Below are positions 43,099 through 50,796 of a stretch of DNA of 64,000 nucleotides, piece after piece. A program made the translations under genes and the position numbers. The stretch's first letter is position 1, and each line of letters starts with the position of its first letter. The notes under the pieces are model-generated. The model was not told where the DNA came from, made no database searches, and saw only the letters and a program-made list of their open reading frames with translations. Origin of the DNA: Candidatus Binatia bacterium (GTDB lineage Bacteria; Desulfobacterota; Binatia; Bin18); the NCBI GenBank assembly GCA_951812575.1, contig OX638322.1:3662501-3726500 (forward strand), given 5' to 3'.

Positions 43099-44025
43099 TT
43101 ACGAATCGACGCCATCCTCTACCGTCCAGGTCATGACGGTATTCACCCCCGGCTCCCACACCGGAAAATCATCGCCCAGGGCGGAGCGCAGGGCCTGTTC
43201 TTCGGTGGCAATGGCGACATAGGCCGGTGTGTCAGTCACCACCAGGGGTTTGAAAGCAAATGGGTCTTTGACGTAACCCAGACTGTCCGCGCTTGCGGCC
43301 AGATAGCTGAACGCCCCGTCAAAATCGGTCAGCGAGGTCTGGAGCGCATCCGCAAAGCTGGCGCCCTGTGCCATACGGTCGGCGAGATACAGGCCGATAA
43401 TTTCCGAGTCGTTCCCCGTGTAAAAACGATGTCCCTGTTGTTCATAGATGCGCCGCATCTTGTGATAATTGGTGATATGCCCGTTATGGACGACGGCAAC
43501 GTCGGCGCGGCCATGCGCCCAAAAGGGCTGAGAATGGCTGAGGTCAACGCGACTCTCCGTAGACATGCGGGTATGGCCAATACCATGCGTGCCGACATAC
43601 GACGAGACCGCGTAGGTAGCTTCAAGATTTGCCGGAGAACCAACCTGTTTGACCAACTCAAGGCGGCTGCCCAGGCTGACGACTTCAATGCTGCTATCCA
43701 CCGCTTCAATGGCCCGTTCCAGAGATTCCGGGCTCTCCGGAGGCGTGACGACCAAACGTAGAGACGGACCCTGGAGGTCCACCGTAGACACCGAAACGAG
43801 GCTTTTGACCCGTTCGACAACCATGTCCGCCAGGGTCTCGAACGGCCCGTGCTCGCCCAGCTTGATCCGCAGGACACAGGCGTCTACGCCACGGTCTGCA
43901 TAGACGGCAACTCCGCTCGAATCCGGACCACGGCGGTCGAGGGCGGACAACATGTCGAGTAAGGTTTGCCCCACCGCTGCCTGGCGATTGCCGCTTTTGT
44001 CTAGGAATCCGACGATGCCACACAT
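43099..44025 (-). CDS. mgsA: N-methylglutamate synthase, class II glutamine amidotransferase domain
   Basis: 308 residues. MCGIVGFLDKSGN puts the nucleophile at Cys2, which becomes the N-terminus after Met removal. GHTRMSTESRVDLSHSQPF, VVHNGHITNYHKMR and FYTGNDSEIIGLYLADRM match class II amidotransferases such as GltB and PurF. It should split the gamma-glutamyl amide and pass methylamine or ammonia on. It is the first gene of the eight-gene minus-strand operon; a sigma-70-like promoter ends 55 bases upstream. Confidence 0.92.
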   Translation of the reverse strand: MCGIVGFLDKSGNRQAAVGQTLLDMLSALDRRGPDSSGVAVYADRGVDACVLRIKLGEHGPFETLADMVVERVKSLVSVSTVDLQGPSLRLVVTPPESPESLERAIEAVDSSIEVVSLGSRLELVKQVGSPANLEATYAVSSYVGTHGIGHTRMSTESRVDLSHSQPFWAHGRADVAVVHNGHITNYHKMRRIYEQQGHRFYTGNDSEIIGLYLADRMAQGASFADALQTSLTDFDGAFSYLAASADSLGYVKDPFAFKPLVVTDTPAYVAIATEEQALRSALGDDFPVWEPGVNTVMTWTVEDGVDS

Positions 44026-44080
44026 AATCGCTTTCTCGTTCGGTTTGTCGTCAGTATTCAGGACAACGACGCTTTGGAAG

Positions 44081-44110
44081 TGTATACGGCTTACCGGCGC
44101 AGGGTGTCAA
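44081..44110 (-). promoter_or_regulatory. promoter of the N-methylglutamate operon
   Basis: On the minus strand, TTGACA (44110-44105) and TATACA (44086-44081) are separated by 18 bases, close to the sigma-70 consensus. The predicted start near 44074 gives a leader of about 50 bases before the mgsA ATG, which has GAGAAAG as ribosome site. I see no recognised riboswitch in the leader. Confidence 0.6.
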
Positions 44111-44203
44111 GTTTGAAAACCGCCGTGACGCTGTATGCATATGGACAGCTCGGCCTGACAGAGAGTGAAACGCTGAATGACTGAATGAAAGGCAAACAAA
44201 GGC

Positions 44204-44239
44204 TTGACGTGACGTATATGACATAATATTTGTACGTCA
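44204..44239 (+). promoter_or_regulatory. antitoxin promoter and inverted-repeat operator
   Basis: TTGACG (44204-44209) and TATTTG (44227-44232) are 17 bases apart; the -10 box is weak. A perfect 7-bp inverted repeat TGACGTA (44210-44216) and TACGTCA (44233-44239) encloses it, and the right arm ends on the A of the ATG. Repressor binding would block both RNA polymerase and translation start. The predicted transcript start coincides with the start codon. Confidence 0.55.
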
Positions 44240-44481
44240 TGAACACTAAGCTCACCTTACGAATGGATGAAAGGCTCGTCGAAAAAGGAAAACTTGAGGC
44301 CGGTCGCCGGGGCAAATCGGTCTCCCAAATGGTTGGCGATTTTTTTGATGCTCTCAGCCCGCCCAAGCAGCCAGCCGCAAAGAAACTCCCCCCGCTTACG
44401 GCTTCGCTTGTCGGCGTGCTGAAGGGACACCGGATGAATGCTGATGCATACAAGGAGCATCTCCGGGAGAAATATCTGTGA
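44239..44481 (+). CDS. DUF6364-type antitoxin
   Basis: 80 residues. MNTKLTLRMDERLVEKGKLEAGRRGKSVSQMV looks like a ribbon-helix-helix domain of the DUF6364 type, followed by a proline- and lysine-rich linker and a toxin-binding tail (GVLKGHRMNADAYKEHLREKYL). The start at 44239 is the first ATG inside the fold. The next gene, a PIN-domain toxin, overlaps its stop by four bases. The upstream inverted repeat supports autoregulation. Confidence 0.88.
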   Translation: MNTKLTLRMDERLVEKGKLEAGRRGKSVSQMVGDFFDALSPPKQPAAKKLPPLTASLVGVLKGHRMNADAYKEHLREKYL

Positions 44482-44909
44482 AAATACTGATCGATACTAA
44501 TGTCGTGCTCGACGCTCTATTGGACCGAGAACCGTTTGCACAGTATGCGACACAAATCTTTGCTCTGACTGAACAATCCCGACTGGAATCCTACCTCTGT
44601 GCAACCACGGTCACGACGCTTGATTATCTTTTATTGCAGGCGCTGAAAAAATCCGAGGCAGGCTCCGCCCTAAAGCGCTTGATAGAACTTTTTGAAATTG
44701 CGCCAGTCAATCGACCGGTGATTGAGGCAGCGCTCAGAAGCAAGATAACGGATTTTGAAGACGCCGTGCTGGAGCAAGCGGCGCATCTGGTCGGCGCGCA
44801 GTCAATAATCAGTCGGGACGCCAAGGATTTCAAGAAGTCAATCGTCAAGGTTCTCGACCCTACGGAGCTATTGACCTCACTCAAACTTCAGCGGCCATCG
44901 GACATCTGA
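44478..44909 (+). CDS. PIN-domain toxin (VapC-like)
   Basis: 143 residues with MKILIDTNVVLDALLDREPF (first Asp), ITDFEDAVLEQAAHLVGAQSIISRDAKDF (third and fourth acids) and an intermediate TTVTTLDYLLLQ segment. This COG-type PIN is commonly paired with DUF6364 antitoxins. The start is GTG overlapping the antitoxin stop. The expected role is metal-dependent RNase toxin. It converges with the M55 peptidase gene. Confidence 0.9.
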   Translation: MKILIDTNVVLDALLDREPFAQYATQIFALTEQSRLESYLCATTVTTLDYLLLQALKKSEAGSALKRLIELFEIAPVNRPVIEAALRSKITDFEDAVLEQAAHLVGAQSIISRDAKDFKKSIVKVLDPTELLTSLKLQRPSDI

Positions 44910-44929
44910 ACGAACAGCTTGCGCTCGGC

Positions 44930-45919
44930 CTATTGCATGAAATTCAGCGGGCTGCCGGCGATGAGGGGTTGCAGGTTGCGACGATATTCCTCCGGTTTGG
45001 CGACCTCTTCGATTAGCCATTCAATATCGCGTTCGTAAAAATACGACATCAGGGTAAACAAGGTATTATAGGCATCGACATAGCGGTTACACACATACGC
45101 GACCGTTTCCGCCCCGCGGCGTTCGACTGGGGCGTAGTGGGTGATCAGGTCGGCGTCGCTCAGCGCCTGCGGGGTATCATCATCGACAAAGCGTCGATTT
45201 TCCTGCTCCATGTCGGTCACCAAGTCATTCGCCTCGTGGCACAGGTCAAGCTCGACCGTGACCGGTAGGGCAATATCCAGAGTGGACGGTTTCCGTTTGG
45301 CAAAGCGCTGCAGGGCGCGTCGTGCGCCCTCGCGAATACGGGCGTGGCTCTCGCTCAGGGGAAGATGCTGGCCCTTGAAATAACCGAGCGATTTTTTGAC
45401 CTCGACATACTCGATGTCGCCGAGCAGCGGACGGGCCTGCTCAATGGTTTTGTCGTCACCGGACAGCATCAGAATAGGCACGCCGAAGCTGCTGACCAAA
45501 AAGCCGTTCAGACCATACTCCCCAACCGACAGGCCGTTTATCCGCACATCCTGAAAGGCCGGAATCCAGGTGTGGCTGAGGATACCGTCCGGCGTCCCGG
45601 CTTTTGAGTGATAGCCAATAAACAGCGCCCCATCAAAGCCGGGGTTAAAGCCCTTGAACTGGCATAAATTGCGCTTCATCCCGGACTTCAGACTGGCTTT
45701 GCGATGCACATCCTTGGGGCGGATATTGCACATATAACCGTGCGAGTCCGAGACCACGATGTCGGACGCCCCCCCTTCGATCGCACCCTGAACGGCTGCA
45801 TTCACGTCCCCGGCCATGATCTGTCGAAAAGTGTGATAGCCCGGCAAGCCCTGAAAAACCTCCTCCACGGTTTCCACTCCAGAGATGCCTTCCATATCCA
45901 CCGATATGAAAATTCGCAT
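44930..45919 (-). CDS. M55 family D-aminopeptidase (DppA-like)
   Basis: 329 residues. The DppA zinc ligands are all present at the expected positions: D8 and E10 in SVDMEG, H60 in SDSHGYM, H104 in GYHSKAGTP and E134 in VGEYGLNG. DppA forms a decameric ring that removes N-terminal D-residues. It is about 50 residues longer than B. subtilis DppA (274), with extra C-terminal sequence. ATAAGAGGAG precedes the ATG. It is the last gene of a minus-strand stretch of catabolic enzymes. Confidence 0.93.
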   Translation of the reverse strand: MRIFISVDMEGISGVETVEEVFQGLPGYHTFRQIMAGDVNAAVQGAIEGGASDIVVSDSHGYMCNIRPKDVHRKASLKSGMKRNLCQFKGFNPGFDGALFIGYHSKAGTPDGILSHTWIPAFQDVRINGLSVGEYGLNGFLVSSFGVPILMLSGDDKTIEQARPLLGDIEYVEVKKSLGYFKGQHLPLSESHARIREGARRALQRFAKRKPSTLDIALPVTVELDLCHEANDLVTDMEQENRRFVDDDTPQALSDADLITHYAPVERRGAETVAYVCNRYVDAYNTLFTLMSYFYERDIEWLIEEVAKPEEYRRNLQPLIAGSPLNFMQ

Positions 45920-45936
45920 AAGATCTCCTCTTATTT

Positions 45937-45957
45937 CCCTCTCCCCTTGGGGGAGGG
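45937..45957. repeat. short palindromic element
   Basis: CCCTCTCCCC followed by TTG and GGGGAGGG forms a small GC-rich hairpin in the gap between the M55 peptidase and the deacetylase-fold gene. It resembles the stems in copies A and B of the dispersed repeat (34421, 63712) and the segment near 18300. Confidence 0.5.
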
Positions 45958-45990
45958 CTCGACTGAGGGCTACTCTAATCTCCCGATCCG

Positions 45991-46899
45991 CTAATCCTGC
46001 CAGGCCGCGGCCGCCTCGCGCATGGTTGTGAACCAGACCCCGGGCTTGGCGTAGACGTGCTGGATCACGCTCTCCAGCCAGGCCGGCTTAAAATCCCGCC
46101 CGCAGCACTGCGGGTGGAGGATCGTATTCCATATGCCACCCGGGACGTGTTCGTAACAATAGTCGAAACTCGACGTGAAAATTTCTTTCGACTGGGAAGG
46201 GGTGTGGAAAGGGGCCGGATTGAACCAGGGATTTTTGGGATCGAGATAATAGCCCATGAATTCAAACTGGGCGAAGTCGTTGGTATCCCAGTGCAGGGGA
46301 ATCTCAAGCAATTCCGAGGGCTGCCCCCAGGTGACCTCAAAAGGCTCCTCGGTCTGGATCGTATCGCCAATCCGCAGCCGATAGGGCAAAAAATCATGGC
46401 CCTGCAAACTGCTGTCATAGACAAAACCCAGGTCGATCAGATGCTGTGGCACGTGCTCGCCCAACCAGTCTCCAATGGGCGAGCGAAAACCGATGGGCCG
46501 TTCGCCCACGGTTTTTTCCAACAGCTCAATCTGTTGTTCGAGATAGACGCGTTGCTCGTCCGGCGAGGCCGGCTCAACCCCGCTCATGGCCAGGCCAACC
46601 TCGGAGGGTTGGTGGTACATGCTATGGGCCGCAATTTCGTGGCCCCGACGATGCGCCTCCTGCACCACCTCCCGAAAAAGTTTGGCGCTGTGACCGGGGG
46701 TAAAGAAGGTCGCTTTGATGGAATATTTATCGAGGATGTCCAGGATACGCGGCATGGCCACCCGAGGACCGAATTCTCCGCGCGACAGGGGATTGGCGGT
46801 CGGAGAGCGGAAAAACCCCAGCCATAAGGCCATGGCGTCGATATCAAAACAAAAACAGCAGGCCATTTTTTTGCCGTCCGGCATCTGTACCTTGCCCAT
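45991..46899 (-). CDS. polysaccharide deacetylase-fold (NodB/PuuE-like) enzyme
   Basis: 302 residues without a signal peptide. CCFCFDIDAMALWLG contains the first acidic motif, GHEIAAHSMYH the H-x3-H metal pair, and RPIGFRSPIGDW the substrate loop; the C-terminal ILHPQCCGRDF carries the last histidine. The cytosolic location and layout resemble PuuE-type allantoinases and imidase-like members rather than wall deacetylases. The paralogue at 59582 is secreted. ACTAAGGAGGGCC is a strong ribosome site. Confidence 0.87.
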   Translation of the reverse strand: MGKVQMPDGKKMACCFCFDIDAMALWLGFFRSPTANPLSRGEFGPRVAMPRILDILDKYSIKATFFTPGHSAKLFREVVQEAHRRGHEIAAHSMYHQPSEVGLAMSGVEPASPDEQRVYLEQQIELLEKTVGERPIGFRSPIGDWLGEHVPQHLIDLGFVYDSSLQGHDFLPYRLRIGDTIQTEEPFEVTWGQPSELLEIPLHWDTNDFAQFEFMGYYLDPKNPWFNPAPFHTPSQSKEIFTSSFDYCYEHVPGGIWNTILHPQCCGRDFKPAWLESVIQHVYAKPGVWFTTMREAAAAWQD

Positions 46900-47075
46900 A
46901 GGCCCTCCTTAGTCCGAGCGTTGAGACTGCTTTGTCGTGTGGTATGTGCTGGCGCGTGATACGTCCCCTGGTCTGACCCTCCCTCATTGCGCGTTTCGAC
47001 TCGTTTTCTTCTACTCAACCTGAGAAGAGGAAGGCAAGAGCGAGCGCCATAATTTTTTTCGTGAAGTCGTGCCGG

Positions 47076-48137
47076 CTAACGAAAATGAGGCATGACTTTT
47101 TCCGCAAACAGGCGCATCGAGCGTTCAACCCGGTCCTGCGGCAGCCCCCCGAAATTCATCCAGCACAGCAACTCTCCCACCCCGGCCGCTTCCATTTCAC
47201 GCACCCGGTCTACAATCCGCTCGGGCGAGCCGAACAGCACGGTCTCTGCCACAAGCTGCTCCCAGGTGATAGTAGCCAAACGGTCGGCCAGAGCGCGAAA
47301 CTGAGGCTGAAGGGTAGGGGGGGCGGCCTCGATATGCTCGGGGACGAGAAAGCGGGCCAGCGCCTGTTGATACCACAACTCGGCCGCCTGGGCTTCGCGC
47401 AGGGCCTGAGCGTCGGTTGGCGCGACATAGATATGGCGCGACACTCCCCACGACCGGAGCGCCGCTTGTATGGCGGCCTCGGAGTGCCCGGCTTCACTCA
47501 GGGCAGCAGTATAGATATCCCGATTGTGTTCGATTTGGCTGAATGGACCGAACAGAATGGAATTCAACATGGACCAGCCGCTCCTGGCCGCCAGTTGGAT
47601 GGTCTCGGGACTGACGCAGACGAGCGACAGCGGAGGATGGGGTTTCTGGTGGGGCTTGGGAATGACCGGGATGTCGTCAAAGGTAAAAAACTTGCCGTGA
47701 TAGGAGACGCGCTCCTGGGTCCAGGCCTGAATCATAACGGCCAGGGTTTCGCTAAAGCGCTCCCGGTTTTCTATCTGCGGAACCCGGTAGCCGACAAACT
47801 CGATGGGCCGATTGCCCCGACCCACCCCGACGCGCAACCGGCCGCGGCTGAGAATATCGACAAAGGCAATTTCTTCGGCCAGACGAATGGGATCATGAAA
47901 GGGCAGGATGACCGCGGCCAGCCCGATGCTGAGACGCTCGGTCCGCGCGGCAATCGCCGCGGCCAGCGCCATGGGGCTGGTTGAAATGCCATACTCAATA
48001 AAGTGATGCTCGGTCAGCCAGACGCTGTCGTAGCCGAGTTCTTCGCTGAGCAGAATCTGGGCAAATTCCTGATGAATGACCTCTTCGTGGGAGGCGTCCG
48101 GGGGAGCCTGAAGAAAATAATACGTACCAAAGCGCAT
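47076..48137 (-). CDS. LLM-class flavin-dependent oxidoreductase
   Basis: 353 residues of the bacterial-luciferase family: MRFGTYYFLQAPP, SEELGYDSVWLTEHHFIEYGISTSP, FVDILSRGRLRVGVGRGN, and a C-terminal GSPERIVDRVREMEAAGVGELLCWMNFGG. The TEHHF motif resembles the FMN-dependent alkanal monooxygenase-like group. Probably needs a separate flavin reductase. CCCAAGGACA lies before the ATG. Substrate unknown; the neighbours are hydrolases of amides and cyclic nitrogen compounds. Confidence 0.92.
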   Translation of the reverse strand: MRFGTYYFLQAPPDASHEEVIHQEFAQILLSEELGYDSVWLTEHHFIEYGISTSPMALAAAIAARTERLSIGLAAVILPFHDPIRLAEEIAFVDILSRGRLRVGVGRGNRPIEFVGYRVPQIENRERFSETLAVMIQAWTQERVSYHGKFFTFDDIPVIPKPHQKPHPPLSLVCVSPETIQLAARSGWSMLNSILFGPFSQIEHNRDIYTAALSEAGHSEAAIQAALRSWGVSRHIYVAPTDAQALREAQAAELWYQQALARFLVPEHIEAAPPTLQPQFRALADRLATITWEQLVAETVLFGSPERIVDRVREMEAAGVGELLCWMNFGGLPQDRVERSMRLFAEKVMPHFR

Positions 48138-48218
48138 TGAGTTGTCCTTGGGCGATGTCAGAAAAGAAAAAGCCTGTTTTTCCTCTTATTCATTCTCGGT
48201 TTCATACCGAAATATCCT

Positions 48219-49394
48219 TCACGATCTATGGAACAAACTTGCTGCAAGCTGTAATAGCGACATATCCGCCCCGCATGGCCCAATGAGGGATAAGCCAATC
48301 GGGCAACAATCAAGACTACCCAGTGGAAGGTTGACTTGAGGCAGACGGGCCAGGCCAGCGATACATAAGAGGCTTAACGCCTGAGCCCGAAACGCCTCCA
48401 ACTCATCCGCAGGCGTGTTCCGAAGCGGGGCAATGCCAGGTGCGGTGGGGAGACATAAGACGGTATCTTCTCCGAGTAATGCCTCCATACGGGTTGCGAC
48501 CCGCTCTCGTTTTTCCTTGGCTCTGTCTACAGCCGCTTGCGGAATTGTTGCCGTCCACTCGAAACGTTCACGAATACCCGGCCCGAAGGCGGGTTGAACC
48601 TCTCGAATCCAAGCGCCGTGATTGGCCCAGATCTCCGCACCTTGCAGGACACGGAAAAGCTGCATCCATTCCGAGAGTCCTTCAGGGCTGACCGTTACAG
48701 GCCGGACAGGCCCGATCTCCGCGCTGATCCTGTTGACCGCGGATTGGAGTGCTGCGGTGACGGCGTCACCTGCTAGAGGAAATGCGTCTGAGGCCAAGAG
48801 CAGTTGGCGTGGAGGCCGAGCGTCGGTCTGAGCGTCCAGGAGCACACGCCCGACCTTTTCCAAGAGCCTCGCGTCTCGGGCAAACCAACCAACGGTGTCA
48901 AAGCTTGATGCGAGTGGGACTATCCCGTCGAGCGGAATACGTCCGTGGGTCGGTCGAAAACCACATATCCCAGCGTAGCTGGCCGGTAAACGCACCGAAC
49001 CGCCACAATCGGTTCCAATGGCAAAATCCACCAGACCGCCGGCTACCGCAGCCGCCGAGCCACTGGAAGATCCGCCTGGGATACGGCCCACTGCGTTTGG
49101 ATTCACTGGCGTGCCGTAGTGGACATTTTCACCATTGAGGCTGTAAGCCAGCTCATCTGTGTGCGTTTTGCCCACAATATGGGCGCCGGCATCAAGTAAA
49201 CGTTGCACCGCAGGAGCGGTTGTCTCGGCTGCGGGATGGGTGCGGAGCCAGTCCGGATTACCGGCTCCCGTTCGGTGCCCTTTGATATGGAAGACGTCTT
49301 TTACCGCAAGAGACAGACCCGCGAGCGGCCCTGTCTCTGAACCGATACGCGTGACGTGGGTGTGACGACAGAATGCGCCTAAGGGGTCGTGCAT
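48219..49394 (-). CDS. amidase (amidase-signature family)
   Basis: 391 residues, shorter than most amidases (450-500). The triad is visible: Lys in SLAVKDVFHIKG, the cis-Ser in PGGSSSGSAAAVAGG and the nucleophile in GTDCGGSVRLPASYAG. The short size and GHRTGAGNPDW resemble AtzF/indoleacetamide-hydrolase-like members. The start at 49394 lies seven bases after the deaminase stop with TTGAGG upstream; the longer frame would overlap that gene. The pair is probably one operon that processes an N-heterocycle and its amide product. Confidence 0.9.
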   Translation of the reverse strand: MHDPLGAFCRHTHVTRIGSETGPLAGLSLAVKDVFHIKGHRTGAGNPDWLRTHPAAETTAPAVQRLLDAGAHIVGKTHTDELAYSLNGENVHYGTPVNPNAVGRIPGGSSSGSAAAVAGGLVDFAIGTDCGGSVRLPASYAGICGFRPTHGRIPLDGIVPLASSFDTVGWFARDARLLEKVGRVLLDAQTDARPPRQLLLASDAFPLAGDAVTAALQSAVNRISAEIGPVRPVTVSPEGLSEWMQLFRVLQGAEIWANHGAWIREVQPAFGPGIRERFEWTATIPQAAVDRAKEKRERVATRMEALLGEDTVLCLPTAPGIAPLRNTPADELEAFRAQALSLLCIAGLARLPQVNLPLGSLDCCPIGLSLIGPCGADMSLLQLAASLFHRS

Positions 49395-49401
49395 TGTGGC
49401 C

Positions 49402-50628
49402 TCAAGGCCGGTGCAGTTCCGCCGGTTTTCTGGTGAATGTCTGCCGGCCACGTTTGAAACCGTACAGAGGGACGGCCACTTCTGCTACAGCGGCTTCAGG
49501 AGCCGTACAGTCCAGGACAACCAGATCGGCTGCCTTTCCTACCTCCACGCCATAGTCTGTGAGTCCCAGTATTTGGGCTGAACATTGAGTGACCATATCA
49601 AAGCAGGCCCGAACTTCCTCTTGATTATCCACCTGGCAGATATTGGCATACAGGTTGGCCATGCGAATCAACGAACAGTCGCCAAACGGCGTGAAGGGAT
49701 TGAGGACATTATTGGTTGAGAGGGAACAGGTCACGCCTTGCTGTATGAGTTTATGCACCGGGGTAACGCCACGAATGATATTGTGATCCTGGTGACGACC
49801 CATCAGGTAGAGGTCCGTCGCGGGCAGCACGGTGACCGCTACACCAACATTTGCCAAGCGTTGAGCGATGGCGGAAAATCGTTCTGGAGCAATTGTTGAC
49901 AGTTTGGTCACATGGCCGACCGTGACTCGGCCCCCATAGCCGAACTTTTCCGTGAGATTGCACACATACTCAATATCCATCTCGTCCGCGGTATGGCCGA
50001 AGTCTAAATGCATATCGATAGCAACGTTGAACTCACGCGCCAGTTCAAAGATGCGATCTATCTGACCGTATGGATCAGTGTCCGTGTAAGGGGCGGCGCC
50101 AATAACGCTCGCGCCCCGATTGAGCGCGGCCACTAAAAGTTCGTCGGTCCCTGGATTATTCAGCAAGCCTTCTTGCGGGAAGACACACACCTCAAGGTCC
50201 AGCGCCCATTTATATTCCTGGATGAGGGGGAGCACGCCGTCGAGGCCACGCAGTCCTATACCAGGGTCAACCTCAAGATGAGTGCGTATATGGGTGGTAC
50301 CGTGCAGTATGCATTTTTCCAAGGTGCGGGCTGCCCGCTGATGTACATCTTCCGCCGTGAACGCCTGTTTGGCAGCCGTGACTTGGACCAGGACTTCCTC
50401 CAGATCCCCTTCGGCCGACTGGCAGCGATCCAGAATGCAGGACTTGTCCAAATGGATATGGGTTTCAATGAAACCGGGTGCGACTAAACGATCCTGCAGG
50501 TCAAGCTCACGCCCTTCGGCTGACAGATTGGATTCTATGGCTGTGATGCGGCCATTCTGGACACCAATATCAACGGTCGTTTGTGCATCCTGCCCGGCAA
50601 TGCGTCCATTTCTGAGAATAAGGTCCAT
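49402..50628 (-). CDS. cytosine deaminase-like amidohydrolase
   Basis: 408 residues of the metal-dependent amidohydrolase superfamily, closest to CodA/isocytosine deaminases. GFIETHIHLDKSCILDR gives the H-x-H pair, THIRTHLEVDP and DMHLDFGHTADE further ligands, VGHVTKLS the conserved His, and SLSTNNVLNPFTPFGDC the metal Asp region, where the usual S-D-N reads S-T-N-N. That substitution may change the substrate. It precedes a downstream amidase by seven bases. Loss of ammonia from a cyclic nitrogen compound is expected. Confidence 0.87.
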   Translation of the reverse strand: MDLILRNGRIAGQDAQTTVDIGVQNGRITAIESNLSAEGRELDLQDRLVAPGFIETHIHLDKSCILDRCQSAEGDLEEVLVQVTAAKQAFTAEDVHQRAARTLEKCILHGTTHIRTHLEVDPGIGLRGLDGVLPLIQEYKWALDLEVCVFPQEGLLNNPGTDELLVAALNRGASVIGAAPYTDTDPYGQIDRIFELAREFNVAIDMHLDFGHTADEMDIEYVCNLTEKFGYGGRVTVGHVTKLSTIAPERFSAIAQRLANVGVAVTVLPATDLYLMGRHQDHNIIRGVTPVHKLIQQGVTCSLSTNNVLNPFTPFGDCSLIRMANLYANICQVDNQEEVRACFDMVTQCSAQILGLTDYGVEVGKAADLVVLDCTAPEAAVAEVAVPLYGFKRGRQTFTRKPAELHRP

Positions 50629-50796
50629 GCTGGTCTCCTTTTCCCTCGTGGTTCCCAGCGTACGGTTTCACCTAACTCTAGCTCTGGCAAAATATATACC
50701 CTTTGGTTCTCTCTGACGACCGTCTACAAAAAACGATATGGCCAGTTGTCCTTCCGAACTATCCACCCTACAATCCCTGACCGCAAGGAGGATGGT

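Noticed and set aside
44026..44080. Possible glycine-type riboswitch before the methylamine operon
   Set aside because: The predicted leader is only about 50 bases and lacks the conserved aptamer elements.
46057..46827. 256-residue plus-strand frame
   Set aside because: Antisense to the deacetylase-fold gene, which carries all motifs.
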